DNA from: Aldrovandia affinis
Taxonomy: Eukaryota > Chordata > Actinopteri > Notacanthiformes > Halosauridae
DNA length: 64,000 nucleotides
Assembly (NCBI GenBank): GCA_029706075.1
Contig: JAINUG010000115.1
Coordinates: forward strand, 2,559,001 to 2,623,000
Direction of reading: 5' to 3'
In this document: piece after piece, positions 20,629 to 32,334 of the stretch
Numbering within the stretch: position 1 is the first letter of the stretch
How the letters are laid out: each line of letters starts with the position of its first letter
Made by a program: the position numbers and the translations under genes
Notes under the pieces: model-generated
The model's input: the letters and a program-made list of their open reading frames with translations, nothing else
Databases searched by the model: none
What the model was told of the DNA's origin: nothing

Positions 20629-20892
20629 GCAGAGGATTTGTGTTTTGATTTGAGCTCCTTTGTATGCTAATGATATTAATTAGGAGGCGTTTACAAGGCG
20701 GAGATCTAAAACCATTTACCTACGCACAAGATTATTTGTGATTTAGAGATTTCACATCTGGGGGAGTGGCGTACGCAAGTTTTTTTCTGCGTACGTTCAG
20801 TTTCTCTGAATCACACTTACGCACATTTCAGAAATGATCTTAGATCAAATGTAGGATGGTTTTTACGCAACTTTTTTTATAAATGAGGCCCC

Positions 20893-23719
20893 TTGGGCCC
20901 CTTGGGCATCATTTATACAAAGTTGCATTATATACACAGGGTTATATACACTTAAAATGTTTGGGGGCTATTGCTCTTACGGTAGCTCTTGCTCTGAGTT
21001 CTCTTTTCTTTTCTGAGTTTCCCTCAACCTTGCTGAAGTGAAGGACTTTGTCACATTGAGCACCTATTCAGAGTGCTTTGATTTATGTGTTTTAATATTA
21101 ACACATTATTCATCCCACAGCCACACTGGATACCAAGTCCTGATGAAGGATGTGAGGTAATCAAGGGTCTAATGTGTAGAAATACTTGGCCATAGATGAA
21201 TAATGGCGCTGATGGGAATTCCAATGGTGTAAGTTCATACATAATACAATAAGCATTACAGTGACATTCACATGTTCCACAATGTCCCTGATAAAGTTAT
21301 GTGCAGAAAATAATCTTAGCTGGGATCTGAACCCATGACTATCTGGTCTTAGTCATTCATCACTGTATGTTATTAATGATCTTCCGTGGGCGAAATCATT
21401 TTTGTGAGTTATATGCCATGAATAGTGCCTTTTCTATCTTGCACTAAATTGTTTCAGCCAACAAAACACCTTTATCCCTAGTCTCTTATTAACTATATAA
21501 CAGTCAAAAGGTACTTTTAATACAAGTGCAAACAGTATTTCTCATATGAACTAGATTGTGCAAATTTTACTACCTGCAAAATGTTTTAATGAGAGGGAGT
21601 ACATTGTGCAAAGATCTGCAGTAAAGTATATAATAATGAATGTCTTCTGAGACCGTGCATTGGCAAACCTACAAACAGTAATAGGGCCATTATGAGTCCC
21701 TGAGTTCATATTGATTTTCCTTTTTTTAGGCTCTGTCGAATAATCACAGTCTAGACAACAAGAGTCCTATCACAAGCTGCTGCAGGGGAGGCCCTGCATA
21801 TTCTGCTGATCTGAATCCAGCACTAAAATGGTGGAACTCATTACACGTGAATGTATTTATTCATGATAGGTAATTTATTCCAGTTTAAAAATGGGCGAAT
21901 TAAGGAATTGCTGAATAATTTCAATTATCCCTCTTTAACAGAGAGGATCGCCATTTGTACTAAAAAACAAAAGCCGTCTTAAATGTTTTTTTTACTCTGC
22001 ATATTCTTATTCTACTGTGACATATGGTATTTCACAAGTACATGAAAAGAGCTTCCATAATCCAGAACAGAACAGAATTTAATCTTCACCAAAATAGATA
22101 AAGCTGTCATTTCAGATTTAATTCCTGCATTGCATTGTGTGCATTGCCCATGACATCCTCATCCGCAAACCATCCGTCCCCCAAGCTTGAAAAGGTTAAT
22201 GGCGACTGCTCGCTTTGGTCCAACTGAAACAAAAGCCACTGACCCCTGCAAAAAAAATCATATAATTATTTCATTTTGTTTTAATATCTAATTTCATTAC
22301 AGGTCAAGCAATCATCTAAATGTGAACCAAACTGAGTGAATAATCAGTTGAGAAGGTTGGAGTGAAGGAAAATGGGAAGAGTGGAGACAGGGGGTTATAT
22401 TTATTGAGAAATAGAGAGGGGTGTCAGGAGAGAGAGGGGGGTGACTATGGGGGCGCACATCGTTAGGGGAAATCTCTGGCGAGTGCTGTTAAAGCATTAG
22501 GGTACAGCAGACACATAAGGGATGACAGCTTCTGTCCTGTGACCCCCTTCTGTGAGCAGTGGGGTTGGGGGGGCACTGATAATGCTGTCAGCCACATAAT
22601 CTTCAACACACACAGCCTCCCCCTGCCCCCGTTACCCCAGCCAATAGCATTACCAGGGGAACAGAGGGATGAGACAACGGCCGTGCTTCCATGGCAACTG
22701 GCTTGCCCTGTGATGGCTTTCAGACACGGGAATTGGCCCTCTTTCAGCCCCCACGTGAACATCATCAGCAAACAAACCCCAGACAGAGGCTCCTCTAGGA
22801 CTATGTTTAGCACTTGCAGAAAAGGTGTCGGTTTATGTCCCTATATTGCTTCATATCATATTCTTATCTTCAATAGCGCAATGAGGTGAGATTATTTTCT
22901 TTCCTTCAGCCAGTGGTACAGATACTGGGGCAAGCACAGAGGACCTGTCTTCTTGAGAAGAAGGGTTCAAATAAGTCCAAAACACACCCCATACCACAAC
23001 CCTGAATACAATCTTTAAATTATTTGACATATTTCCTTTCTGAAATACATTAACCTATTAAACCAACATGGAAACACTGTGCATTATCAAGATTATTATT
23101 TATTTCATATTTGAGTATTTTATTGAGTCAGTCAGCTCTTTCTCATTGGCCAATACCAATGTTCTCCCTGAAGATCTATTACATACGGTTTACTTATTAT
23201 GTGATATTCATACATCCTTATATTATACATCCTTATTGTGTATAAGTAATATACATAATTCATACACAATTATATGTTGAACATGTAATGTATTGCTGTG
23301 CAATTAGGGTTGCTATGGTGCCACGTGAAATATAGTACATAGTATGTCGAGTGCATATTTTTTATTAATGTGACTCATTAAAGTAAAAAAAATAAACAAA
23401 TAAAATGCTATTGATGTATGTTCCCCTGGAGCACAGTGCATTATGGGAGAAATGGTACAATCTAGTTTATTCATATTTTCACGGCTGCTTGCAGCTGAAT
23501 GATAATAAGGCATCATCTTTGTTCTTTAGAACTTGATTGGTGATTTTGTGGATATTTATCCCAAAGTGATCTAAAGTAGGACCAACAGCATACAACTTAA
23601 TGACAACTGTGTCAATCCTGCATGCTAGGGTTCATGAGCACTGCTCGTTAAAGAGAAAACCTTGGTCTTTGTTAGTTCTGAGTGATTTATGTGTATTGTG
23701 TGTGGTCAAAACGCTAGCA
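20893..23719. other. Intergenic DNA, no gene seen
   Basis: No recognised repeat or coding homology. Unique-looking blocks at 21,880-21,980 and 22,120-22,330 could be conserved noncoding sequence. The 116-codon frames facing each other at 22,463-22,889 are overlapping antisense frames without motifs. Confidence 0.45.
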
Positions 23720-24440
23720 TATATACAAAATGTCAACAAAATAATGGGAACACCAAATGAAAAAATACTTGAATTTTGAAGTAACTAAATCACAACTAAA
23801 AAGGATTTTGCGCATGTTTTATATTAATGTCAATACTAATTACCAATATGTTTCTGCTACAAAGACATGTCAAAATAATTTTTATATGTGAGTTTCTAAA
23901 GCAACATGAGAGTTCAAACTGATTTTGAAAGGGGCCAAATAGTTGCTACTGGAATTGCAGGTGCATAAGTCACAGAAACAACAAAATTGTTTAATGTGTG
24001 AAGGGGAACAATGTTGAAAATCATGACATTACATTACATTACAGGCATTTAGCAGACGCTCTTATCCAGAGCGACTTACAGTTTTACAATCCATTTATAC
24101 AGCTGGATATTAACTGAAGCAATTCAGGTTAAATACCTTGCTCAAGGGTTCAACGGCAGTGTCCCACCTGGGGATTGAACCTGCAACCTTAACGTTACAA
24201 GCCCAGTTCCCTAACCATTATACCACACTGCCGCCTATAACGGCATACGCCAAACAAGGAAGGAAAAACTGCATCAGGAAATCGGAACAGTGGTTGTAAG
24301 TTGAAGTAAACTGACAAGGATAGACAGATTTTTAACAGCATAGTTGCAAAAAAACACAAAACAACAGCATCAAAAATTGCCACAGAACTGAATCTACACC
24401 TCCGTGACCTAGTCTCAACAAAAACTGCATGTTGTGACTT
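23720..24440 (+). mobile_element. Tc1-like transposon, 5' half, split by a V-SINE
   Basis: ATGTCAACAAAATAATGGGA at the left is a Tc1 terminus. It then runs parallel to 53,606-53,955 (TTAATGTCAATACTAATTAC, ACGGCATACGCCAAACAAGG, GAACTGAATCTACACCTCCG). The transposase C-terminus and right end are absent. Confidence 0.78.
24025..24235 (-). repeat. V-SINE-like element nested in a Tc1
   Basis: On the minus strand: a tRNA-like head (GGCGGCAGTGTGGTATAATGG, B box GGTTCAATCCC), a central block (CACTGCCGTTGAACCCTTGA, GCAAGGTATTTAACC) like the conserved V-SINE core, and an L2-type tail (TAAGTCGCTCTGGATAAGAG) ending in TGTAATGTAATG. It interrupts the Tc1 copy, whose intact form is seen at 53,780-53,800. 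Confidence 0.82.
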
Positions 24441-25189
24441 TCTCAAAACTGATATTTACGGTAAAGCTGCCATTTGTAAATTACTTTTAATCAAGGCCAA
24501 TATGCAATATTGTATACTCTGGTGTAATGAGCACAAAACCTATACTTCTGAGCAGTGTAAGACATTTTTAGTTAAATATGGATGGTTCACTATCACATCC
24601 AATGTGGCTGTTAAAACCCTTGATGTGACTATTGACTCAGATCTGTGAATATTCAGGCTTCAGACAGACTCTGTTTTTAAATCAAGGCTAAAAATCTAAC
24701 TTTTAGATTTTAGATTACTGGGCTGTTTGGTGAGCTGAGGTGACAGTGCTGTCACCCTATCATGGCATGTGAACACAGATATGCTGCCATAGCTTAGACT
24801 GCTGGGGTTGTCCCATGTTACACTGGCCTCTCTAACATATTTAACACTATTATTATGAATTTGTGTTCTCTTCCCTGGGGCTTCTGCCCCTTCCATCACC
24901 CTGAGAATAGACCGCTCCACCTCTTCTGGTTCCTGTCCAGACCATGATGTGGAATGGAGGCCTGGATGAGAACTTCCCTTCTTACGACATTTAGCTACCA
25001 CTACTAACACCCGGGCCGACCAGCGGAGGATGGGCTCCCCCACTAAGATGGGTTCCTCCTGAGATTTCTTCCCACTGGGGAGTTTTTTCTTGCCTCTGTT
25101 GGAGTGTTTTATCCCTTCCCACTGGGGAGTTTTTGCCCTCACATATATTTCCATAATGTATTTCTTATCATTTCCCATGTAAACCCTGC
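24440..25189 (+). pseudogene. L2-like LINE 3' end, degenerate
   Basis: Plus-strand pieces VAVKTLDVTIDSDL and LQTDSVFKSRLKI correspond to L2 RT C-terminal motifs (LGVIFDSDLSF, FKSRLKTHLF). They are followed by a long fish-type 3' UTR containing GGAGGATGGGCTCCCCCACT and a duplicated CCCACTGGGGAGTTTTTnnC. The 160-codon frame on the opposite strand (25,178-24,696) is incidental. Confidence 0.6.
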
Positions 25190-26159
25190 ATCATACTGTT
25201 TTGTGGCTCAGATAGCTAGTGGGACTACAAGGTAGGCAATAAGATCACAGCCTAACATTTATTTTTATTTCAGATTTTTTCCCATTTTTCTTCCAATTTG
25301 GTGGCCAATTGTACCCTAATTGTATTGATAGATCCATGGAGGTTGGTAGCTTGTGACATGCATTTTATGCCTACAGTAGGGAGGATGGCTTCCTATCAAA
25401 TCAAAAACAACATCTGCATCAACATGCTACTTTTTAGTTAGCTAATCTTCAATAGCTAAATCTCAATCTTAGGAAACTGTATTGTGGACTCCCATGGCAT
25501 CCTGTTTCACTGGGGTAAAAAAATGAAGCAACACACATCCATTTGTAAAATCCATTTGTCATCCATCACCACAGGGAAAGACAAAGCTAAGAAGAAACAA
25601 AACAAGAAGGGCTGTTGACCTTCACAAGAGTTACAAACAAATAAATTATGGGCCTAGATGGGCCGAATAGCCGGTTCTCATCATTATTTATTCTTATGTT
25701 CTTATGTAAATAAAAAGCAAATATATATTTCATAAATAATATATTATTTATTCAAGGAGTCACACTGAGATCATAGGTCTCTTTTACAGGTGAGCCCTGA
25801 GCACAGAGCATAACAAGGGAAAAATATGATGGCATATAAATTACAAGGGAAATCTTTGTATATACAAGAATACATTATAAACAGGCATGAATATTTACAA
25901 ATTACAATAAAATATCAAGCATCAGTGTCAAAACAGGCACATTGCTCAGCAAGCAGGTCACCAATTAGAGTATGAAACTGCCAAGTGCTCAAGTGTGTCT
26001 TGGAAATGATTCAACCAACTAAAACAAGTTTTACCCAGGTTAGTAGAGGGACAAGGAACAACAAGGCAAACCAATGTTGGGAGCAAGTTCTATAATTGAC
26101 AGTGAGGCACAGTGGTTTGAGAGGCCAAGAAAAATCCAAAGGCCACAGTTGGTATCTAT
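25190..26159. other. Intergenic DNA with SINE and LINE tails
   Basis: A SINE tail, TTTTTCTTCCAATTTGGTGG and following, lies at 25,266-25,330. The CR1-like tail is listed separately. The sequence 25,740-26,110 (CACACTGAGATCATAGGTCT and following) looks like a repeat 3' region, but I cannot classify it. Confidence 0.45.
25648..25708 (+). repeat. Solo CR1-like LINE 3' tail
   Basis: GGGCCTAGATGGGCCGAATA to TTATTTATTCTTATGTTCTT matches the end of the LINE at 34,700-34,758. It is a 5'-truncated insertion. Confidence 0.7.
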
Positions 26160-26420
26160 TTGGTTACTTCTTGGGAACACAGAGTCTCCAAATCTATCAT
26201 TAGATGTTCTGACTCATTAGACCTCCATGTCAATAGGCTTTTTGTAAAGGTTGCCAGAAAAGAAGCCTCTATTGAGGGCAATAAAAAAAAATCTGCTTCA
26301 GGATGTTCTGGTCAGATGAGACCAAAATGTAGCTGTTTGGCTATGCACACCAGCAGTGGGTTTGGCATCAATAGAAGGATGCTTATAATCAGGGGTGGAA
26401 ATGGAGAATGTTCACTCTGG
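26160..26420 (+). pseudogene. Tc1-like transposase fragment
   Basis: LHVNRLFVKVARKEASIEG, followed by SGQMRPKCSC and HTSSGFGINRRM, matches the Tc1 copy at 46,800-47,010 (LHANRLFGRVASKEPLSRA, CHKHQQWVWRRM). The catalytic parts beyond are missing. Confidence 0.75.
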
Positions 26421-26826
26421 GAACTGTCCTTAGGAGGGGAATCCAGGTGAACCCTGGACTGTCCACATGAAGAGGCCCTTTGCTTTGCATGATCATATCA
26501 TTAACCAAGTGGATCTGGTTTAAGTGGCAAAATAATCCTAAAATCATTATCAGTTTTGAATATTTTAAGGGAATATTGTGTGTGAGGTTCAAACGGTGTT
26601 CATAGCATAGCCAAACTGGAGAAGCTGCAAGACTTCCCATACAGACATTGATTCTGTATTTAAGGAAATCTTAGACATTGAGCTTAACTTTGCAGCCAAG
26701 ATGAAAATGATGATAGGACATTAACAAGTAAAATTTCCCCATTCCCTGTCTTCCCTGTTAACACAGAATATGTACACCAGTGGCGGGCCGTGCATTTCAC
26801 ACCTAGGCCTTCAGTAGTGCTCTGCC

Positions 26827-26925
26827 CAGTGGCGTAGCGCAGTAACGTAACGCCGCCCAACCTTTCACCGTTCACCGGTTTCATTTTCCTCGGACCGGGG
26901 GGTAGCACCCCACGCTACGCCTATG
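26827..26925. mobile_element. 99-bp MITE nested in the hAT-type element
   Basis: CAGTGGCGTAGCGCAG at the left opposes CACGCTACGCCTATG at the right, an imperfect inverted repeat. The flanks GCTCTGCC (26,819-26,826) and GCTCCGTC (26,926-26,933) fit an 8-bp duplication with two mismatches. Confidence 0.65.
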
Positions 26926-27801
26926 GCTCCGTCTGAATCGATCCACCCTCAATAACTATTTTATGGCTATAAAAACCATCTTATTCTTATTATGCAGAAA
27001 TGCAGTATAAACATGGGGCTATGGGGACGGTGTAGGGACAGGACATAACAAAGGAAGACGGGGGTCACTGTCCCCTCTCACAGACCCAGGCCTGCCTCAT
27101 CACAGCGGGTGAGAATCTGTGCTTACAGAAAGACAACTCACTGCTGCCACCAGAGAAACACGGTTCTCTTCTCACCGCGTGACCGGATCGGCAGAATCAG
27201 AACCAGCCTGTGTTCAGTGTGGGATAGTTATGCTATCTATAACATTTTGTAATGCAGCCTGCCGTGCCATGTTATTATCTGCCTTGCATGCTGGCTAGCT
27301 TGTTATAAAAAATTGAATGATACAAAGTTAATGTTAAAGACTAAGGTGGTTAGCTATAATAAGTATTAGCCACTTCATTAAATCATACAAACACACTGAT
27401 CATAATAAGAAAAAGCGCTAGCTGACCTGTTTTATGATCGCTATTTTTATTCGAGTCACAGCTCATGTTTATTACATAAACTTAGCTGGTTAGATAGCTA
27501 GCTAAACAAGATCGTAACATGAAACATCAATAATAACCTCATAAAATTGCAATATTATTTAGGAAAATAGCAACATTTTACTCACCAAAATCCTTATTAT
27601 TTGTACACAAAATCCATCCTCCTTTCTTTTCTCAAAAAGAGTTCAATTACTCTGTCGTACAGATTATCCGTGTGTTTCAGTTCCATCAAGACGTTCTTTT
27701 TCTATCGCCATCAAGCTAATGCTGAAAGTCGAGCCTGCCCTGTCGTATTTCTGGCATAAGTTTTAATTCGCTTTAGGGCTGAAAATGTCTAAGCTCAAAT
27801 G

Positions 27802-28319
27802 TCTGAATCACAGACTGATGTTAATTATATTTTGTCCATGAATACTTATTAAATAATTCCAAATGGTCTGTCCGCTCCTTTCATAGCTTTTCCCTGGCTG
27901 CGCTCCTTCCAGACGTGTATTTTCATATTAAAGCATTTAACCAATCACATTACATCATAGTCAGACACTCTCTGACTATCCAATCAAAGGGTGTGAATAC
28001 GCTGACGTACCTAGACCTTCTAGAAGGCCTTGGTGTCTCCAACTCAAAATTTGATTGGTTGAAGCAACAGTTTGATCAACACTTATTTTATGCTACAGGG
28101 CCTTCAGAATTGATTGTGAAGGCCTCCAGGCAGATTTCTTTGACCGTGGCAACAAATTATGGCTGAAATGTGATTGGTTAAATGCTTTAATATGAAAATA
28201 CACGTCTGGATGGAGCCCAACCAGGGGAAAAGCTATGAAAGGAAGCGGACAGACCATTTGGAATGATTTAATAAGTATTCATGGACAAAATATAATTAAC
28301 ATCAGTCTGTGATTCAGAT
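27802..28319. repeat. Large inverted repeat, arms ~150 bp
   Basis: The arm 27,802-27,951 (GTCTGAATCACAGACTGATG to CATTTAACCAATCACAT) is repeated in reverse complement at 28,166-28,319 with only a few mismatches. About 215 bp of spacer lies between. It lies wholly inside the hAT-type element. Confidence 0.92.
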
Positions 28320-28459
28320 ATTTTTTAGGCCAGCAGAGAAGGCCTTGCAGGCCCTGACGGCCCACCACTGATGTACACCATACTATTAACAATAGTGTGA
28401 AATATTGAAGCTGTAGATGCATTTCACTTATTAGCATAGCATTACTTTGTACATTTTAT

Positions 28460-28508
28460 ATTTACATTTTAGACATATAGCAAACACTTATCCAGAGTGA
28501 CTTACAAT
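28460..28508 (-). repeat. L2-type tail fragment
   Basis: AGCAAACACTTATCCAGAGT followed by GACTTACAATT is the complement of the L2/SINE tail, here alone and diverged. Confidence 0.65.
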
Positions 28509-28519
28509 TAAACAAAACA

Positions 28520-31500
28520 AAACAAAAATTTAGTGTCAGAAAATGGTTGGCAAAAAACAAAAAAGACAGAAAATTCACTTGAGCACCATGACCATTATCT
28601 TGACCTATGCACTGACACGTCTTCCAACACACAATGCTTTGATATCTGCTATTGTACTGTAACTATGTTGGTTTACTTCAAACAATGTACTCACCACTTG
28701 GCAGGCTGCTGAGGATTCAATTAAACTTCCTCTTCGAATAAACAACCAAACAAATTATTGTCAGCTAACTAGCTAATAAATTATTATCCTTCCTGGATAT
28801 TCATTTGACACCTAGGTTCTAAACAAAATTGGCACTGGGAGTTAGTTTTTTCAGTTTTGTACCATTTCACTACAACCAAATTCTACAACAGTTTCTACAT
28901 GACAACCCAAAACACAGAAAACTATTATAAATAAAGAGTACAAAGTTCTACTCTTTACAAGAACTAACCCAAACTGATCAACTGACCTAGGTAGCTACTA
29001 CAGTGTTATTGAGTTGCTCTGTTCAATTTGTTGTTCAATTTTTGTTCAATCATTCAATGTCTTTGGGAAGAAGACATGCGTAACATGGATGTAGTAACAG
29101 CGCTTCAGATGACAGCTAACAAACAAGCAAACAAACAAGTCTCATTTCCAAAAATCTCAATTTTGTAACAACTGTGGCACATGAAATTCAGCTTTTTCGT
29201 CAGTGCATTTAAAAGTCTGACGTGTTGGTGATACACTGTATAACACTGTAAAAAATTTATAGAAGAGTACCCAAATATGTCTTACGAAATGCTAATGATT
29301 TTCACTTGTCTTTTTAATTAAAACTAGCAAACAGATATGTATGAAATTTTGCAAATAAGTTTTAATTGTATTGGTCATTTGCCAAAACACATTGTATTTT
29401 CAATGCAAACGCCAACCAATGATTACCTAAACATTGCAACTGTGCAGTGTTTAATACCATTTTTTTGTTTACAGAAACTTGACTAGAGTTGCATGAACTG
29501 CAAAACCAGAAGATTCAATATTTTACCAGAATTACTGATCTGGGACCAGTTACATAATTAATGCTGCACAGATTAATTCCCAAAACTGAACTGTAATCAT
29601 TGGCCAGTTTAGCAACTACCTTATTTTATATACACACTTTTGCTCCTTTTTTAATGAATCAGTCTAGAAATAAGTATGGACAATTTTTTAATGATTGATA
29701 TTGCATTGCAATCCATCATCTCAAATGTACATTCAGTAGCTAAGTGTTTCTCTCATTTTTTGTATCTTAAGTTATTTTATCCCACATTTCTTATAAATCA
29801 GCAGAAAACGTAAATGGATTATCACAATCCAGCATTCAATTTCGAAAATTAAAAATCTGTTATATTGTGTAATACCATAGTGTTTCTTGTTGTTGATATA
29901 GTTCTGCACAGAGTAGGCCATGTAGCATTTCTTTAAAATGTAATGGTTCAGGATAAGCCCATTCATCCTGTATGTCTCCCAAGAGATTACTTTGTCTTTC
30001 TGATTTAGTAACTGCATTATAAGCTTGTAGGACTTACTTTGCTATATTAAGCACTGGGGACATTGTGTTTTTTCAGGGATGCTTATCGTTGAATTATTTA
30101 GTGTTATTTACCATGCTTACCATTCATCTAACTATAATAGCCTATAAATAGTTGTATTAAAAAGCTTACAAATATCATCATTGCTCATACAACATTCAGT
30201 GATATTGGAAAGAGCTCACAGTTCCACAACCACAAAATCCAATATAAGCCTTCTTTACAATTACCTAGCAATTGAAGCTTAAAAATATAGTTTTCTGGAA
30301 AAAATATACATATTTGAAAATGAACCCCAGGGAATGTGTTTCATTTGAGGTATCAAACATAAACCTAGTAAGTGATTAGAATTCATATTTTCTTATAGCA
30401 TTTGTTGTTTGATTTTATTTTCTCAACACCACCCAATTTGCTGTTTAAGTGCTTCATTACAACTGCAAACTGAATGCAGCATTACTTCTTCTAAAACTTA
30501 ATATGGTACGGAACAGCAGAATCATTCATTTAACATACTTTTTGAAGAACAAACAAATACGTGTGATCAATACGCTGTCATGATGGGTTCAATAAATTGA
30601 ACCCTGAGTTTTCCCCGTTGAATGAGTTGCAGACGACACTGCACTGATGTTAGGACTGTCTGATGCTTTGTTTCTGACAACCTGGCTCAGTTGCCAGGCG
30701 GCAGATATACTATCACTATGGTAGAATTCAGAATGACGCATCACAAAAAGTGTTAATCAGAGAGACGAGAAGTGTGGTTTGGCCACAAGCAAGCCGTGGC
30801 ATCCCACCACCGCTCCTATGCATGGCCCATTCTGGATATGCCATTCTAAAATTTCCCATAGGACTTCTCATTTCAGAAACTACAGTAGAACCTCAAATAT
30901 ACAAAGAGTTACAGACTGACTGGTCAACCGAATATGGTATGAACCCAGAAGTAGCATACGCAATTATGCCTTATCAACATCAAGCTCTTTATCATCACTG
31001 ATGAAAAAGGCAAGCATGTAATCAAAATGAATCACATTTTCCATTGATAGAAAGGGGGCATGTCTTAGCACTATTGCTAAAGAATTTGGGAAAATCTAAT
31101 GTTTTTTATATAAACATGGGCCAAAACAAAATCAAACAATTCACACCATTCTATTCTTACCATTGCCGAGGTTGGACACACAGGTGTGTTTGGAATATCA
31201 ATAAGTGAACATTATGAATGATGTGACAATCGCTGCTGATGTTAGCTGGCTAGCTACTCTTTATTTAGGGTCTCATTTACAGTCGCAGCAAAGTGGGTGA
31301 ACTAGGTTTGTCTTAAGAAGACATATAGCGCAGTGATTTGTTCAGTGTAAATCAGCCATAAATAAACCTTAGACTGACCACAGTCCTTTCTAATTCACCT
31401 CTCTGTGACAGAAAAACATAAATAAGTAAGCTATTGCCTACCTTGGAGACAAGGTAGATTATTGTAATATGTGGGTTTAGGCTAAAAATAATAAGGGCAG

Positions 31501-31544
31501 TCAAAAGGATTTTTTTAATTAAAATTTCCCAAGATGCAAAAATC
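28520..31544. other. AT-rich intergenic DNA
   Basis: No gene recognised across 3 kb. At 30,884-30,940 CAGTAGAACCTCAAATATAC followed by TTACAGACTGACTGG resembles a Tigger-type terminus but has no partner. Confidence 0.5.
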
Positions 31545-32330
31545 TGCTTTTTTAATATTGCAGTAGAAATAGGAAGGTTAAGGAAGAGGTTAAGTGCCTT
31601 AAGAATATGGAAGGAGCTTTGCTTAATAATAATGGTATTGCTGATACCCTAAATAGTTTATTGAGAGCTTTAACAGAGAAGAGGTTGTAAATATGCCTAA
31701 AAGAACATCCATATACAGAATGTTTCAGAGGACATTGAGATAAGGGAGATATGGAGAAGTACTACAAAAGTATTACAAAAACTACAAAAACTTAAGACAA
31801 ATAATGCAACAGGCCCTGATGGCATATATCCTAGAGTACTCAAGGAACTTGGGGAGACTCTTTATGAACCAAATATTTTTATGCCATCCCTAAACACTGA
31901 AGAATTACCAGATGACTGGAAGCAAGGTAGTATAATTCCAATATATAAGAAGGGGGACTGTACTGACCAATTTGAACTATAAGCCTGTCAGTTTAATTTG
32001 CATCTCATGTAAAATACTGGAATGTATTATTAGGGACAAGTTGGAATTATTTCTGAAAAAGGTATTTTTAAAGGTTTAGCCAACATGTTTTTTCAAGGGG
32101 AGGGCATGCCTAACAAACCTCTTGGACTTCTTTCAGGAAGCTATAAAGTGTTTTGACTTGAACCAGGCTTATGATATTATATATTTAGACTCTCATAAAG
32201 TATTTGACAAGGTACCACATACTCATTGTCAAAATTAATTCAGTATGAATTGCAGAAGTTATTTCAGAGTGGGTTCATAATTGGCTGCAAGGTAGAAAAC
32301 AGAGAGTAACTGTAGGAATAATCATACCAT
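31545..32330 (+). pseudogene. CR1-like LINE, reverse transcriptase part 1
   Basis: The plus strand translates to NNATGPDGIYPRVLKELGE, then LPDDWKQGSIIPIYKKGD, YKPVSLICISCKILE-type text, DSHKVFDKVPHT and NWLQGRKQRVTVG. These are the RT palm motifs of CR1/L3-type LINEs in the right order. Frameshifts and stops are frequent. The element is broken at about 32,330 by piggyBac sequence and resumes at about 33,745. Confidence 0.82.
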
Positions 32331-32334
32331 GTGC

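Larger units (their letters stand above)
19427..20892. mobile_element. PIF-Harbinger DNA element, degenerate, with nested L2 end
   Basis: Terminal inverted repeats GGGGCCTCATTTATAAA are found at both ends. Inside are a Myb/SANT-like frame on the minus strand and the start of the Harbinger nuclease on the plus strand (separate entries). These are the two genes that define PIF-Harbinger elements. An L2 3' end (19,588-19,968) and a TAG microsatellite interrupt it. I could not read a clean 3-bp target duplication. Confidence 0.85.
26778..28370. mobile_element. hAT-type DNA element with 8-bp target duplication and internal foldback
   Basis: The left end CAGTGGCGGGCCGTGCATTTC and the right end, on the minus strand, CAGTGGTGGGCCGTCAGGGC are terminal inverted repeats. 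They are flanked by the exact 8-bp repeat ATGTACAC (26,770-26,777 and 28,371-28,378). An 8-bp duplication with CAGTGG ends is the hAT signature. The 1.59 kb has no transposase frame. Inside are a 99-bp nested MITE (26,827-26,925) and a foldback with arms of about 150 bp (27,802-27,951 and 28,166-28,319). It is non-autonomous. Confidence 0.85.

Noticed and set aside
22463..22889. Two facing 116-codon frames
   Set aside because: Mutually antisense, no motif, and no splice or promoter signals to favour either.
24696..25178. 160-codon frame on the minus strand
   Set aside because: It lies antisense to an L2-type 3' UTR that is common in fish and shows no domain.
30750..31001. 83-codon frame
   Set aside because: It runs across a Tigger-like terminus (CAGTAGAACCTCAAATATAC), so it is not a conserved gene.
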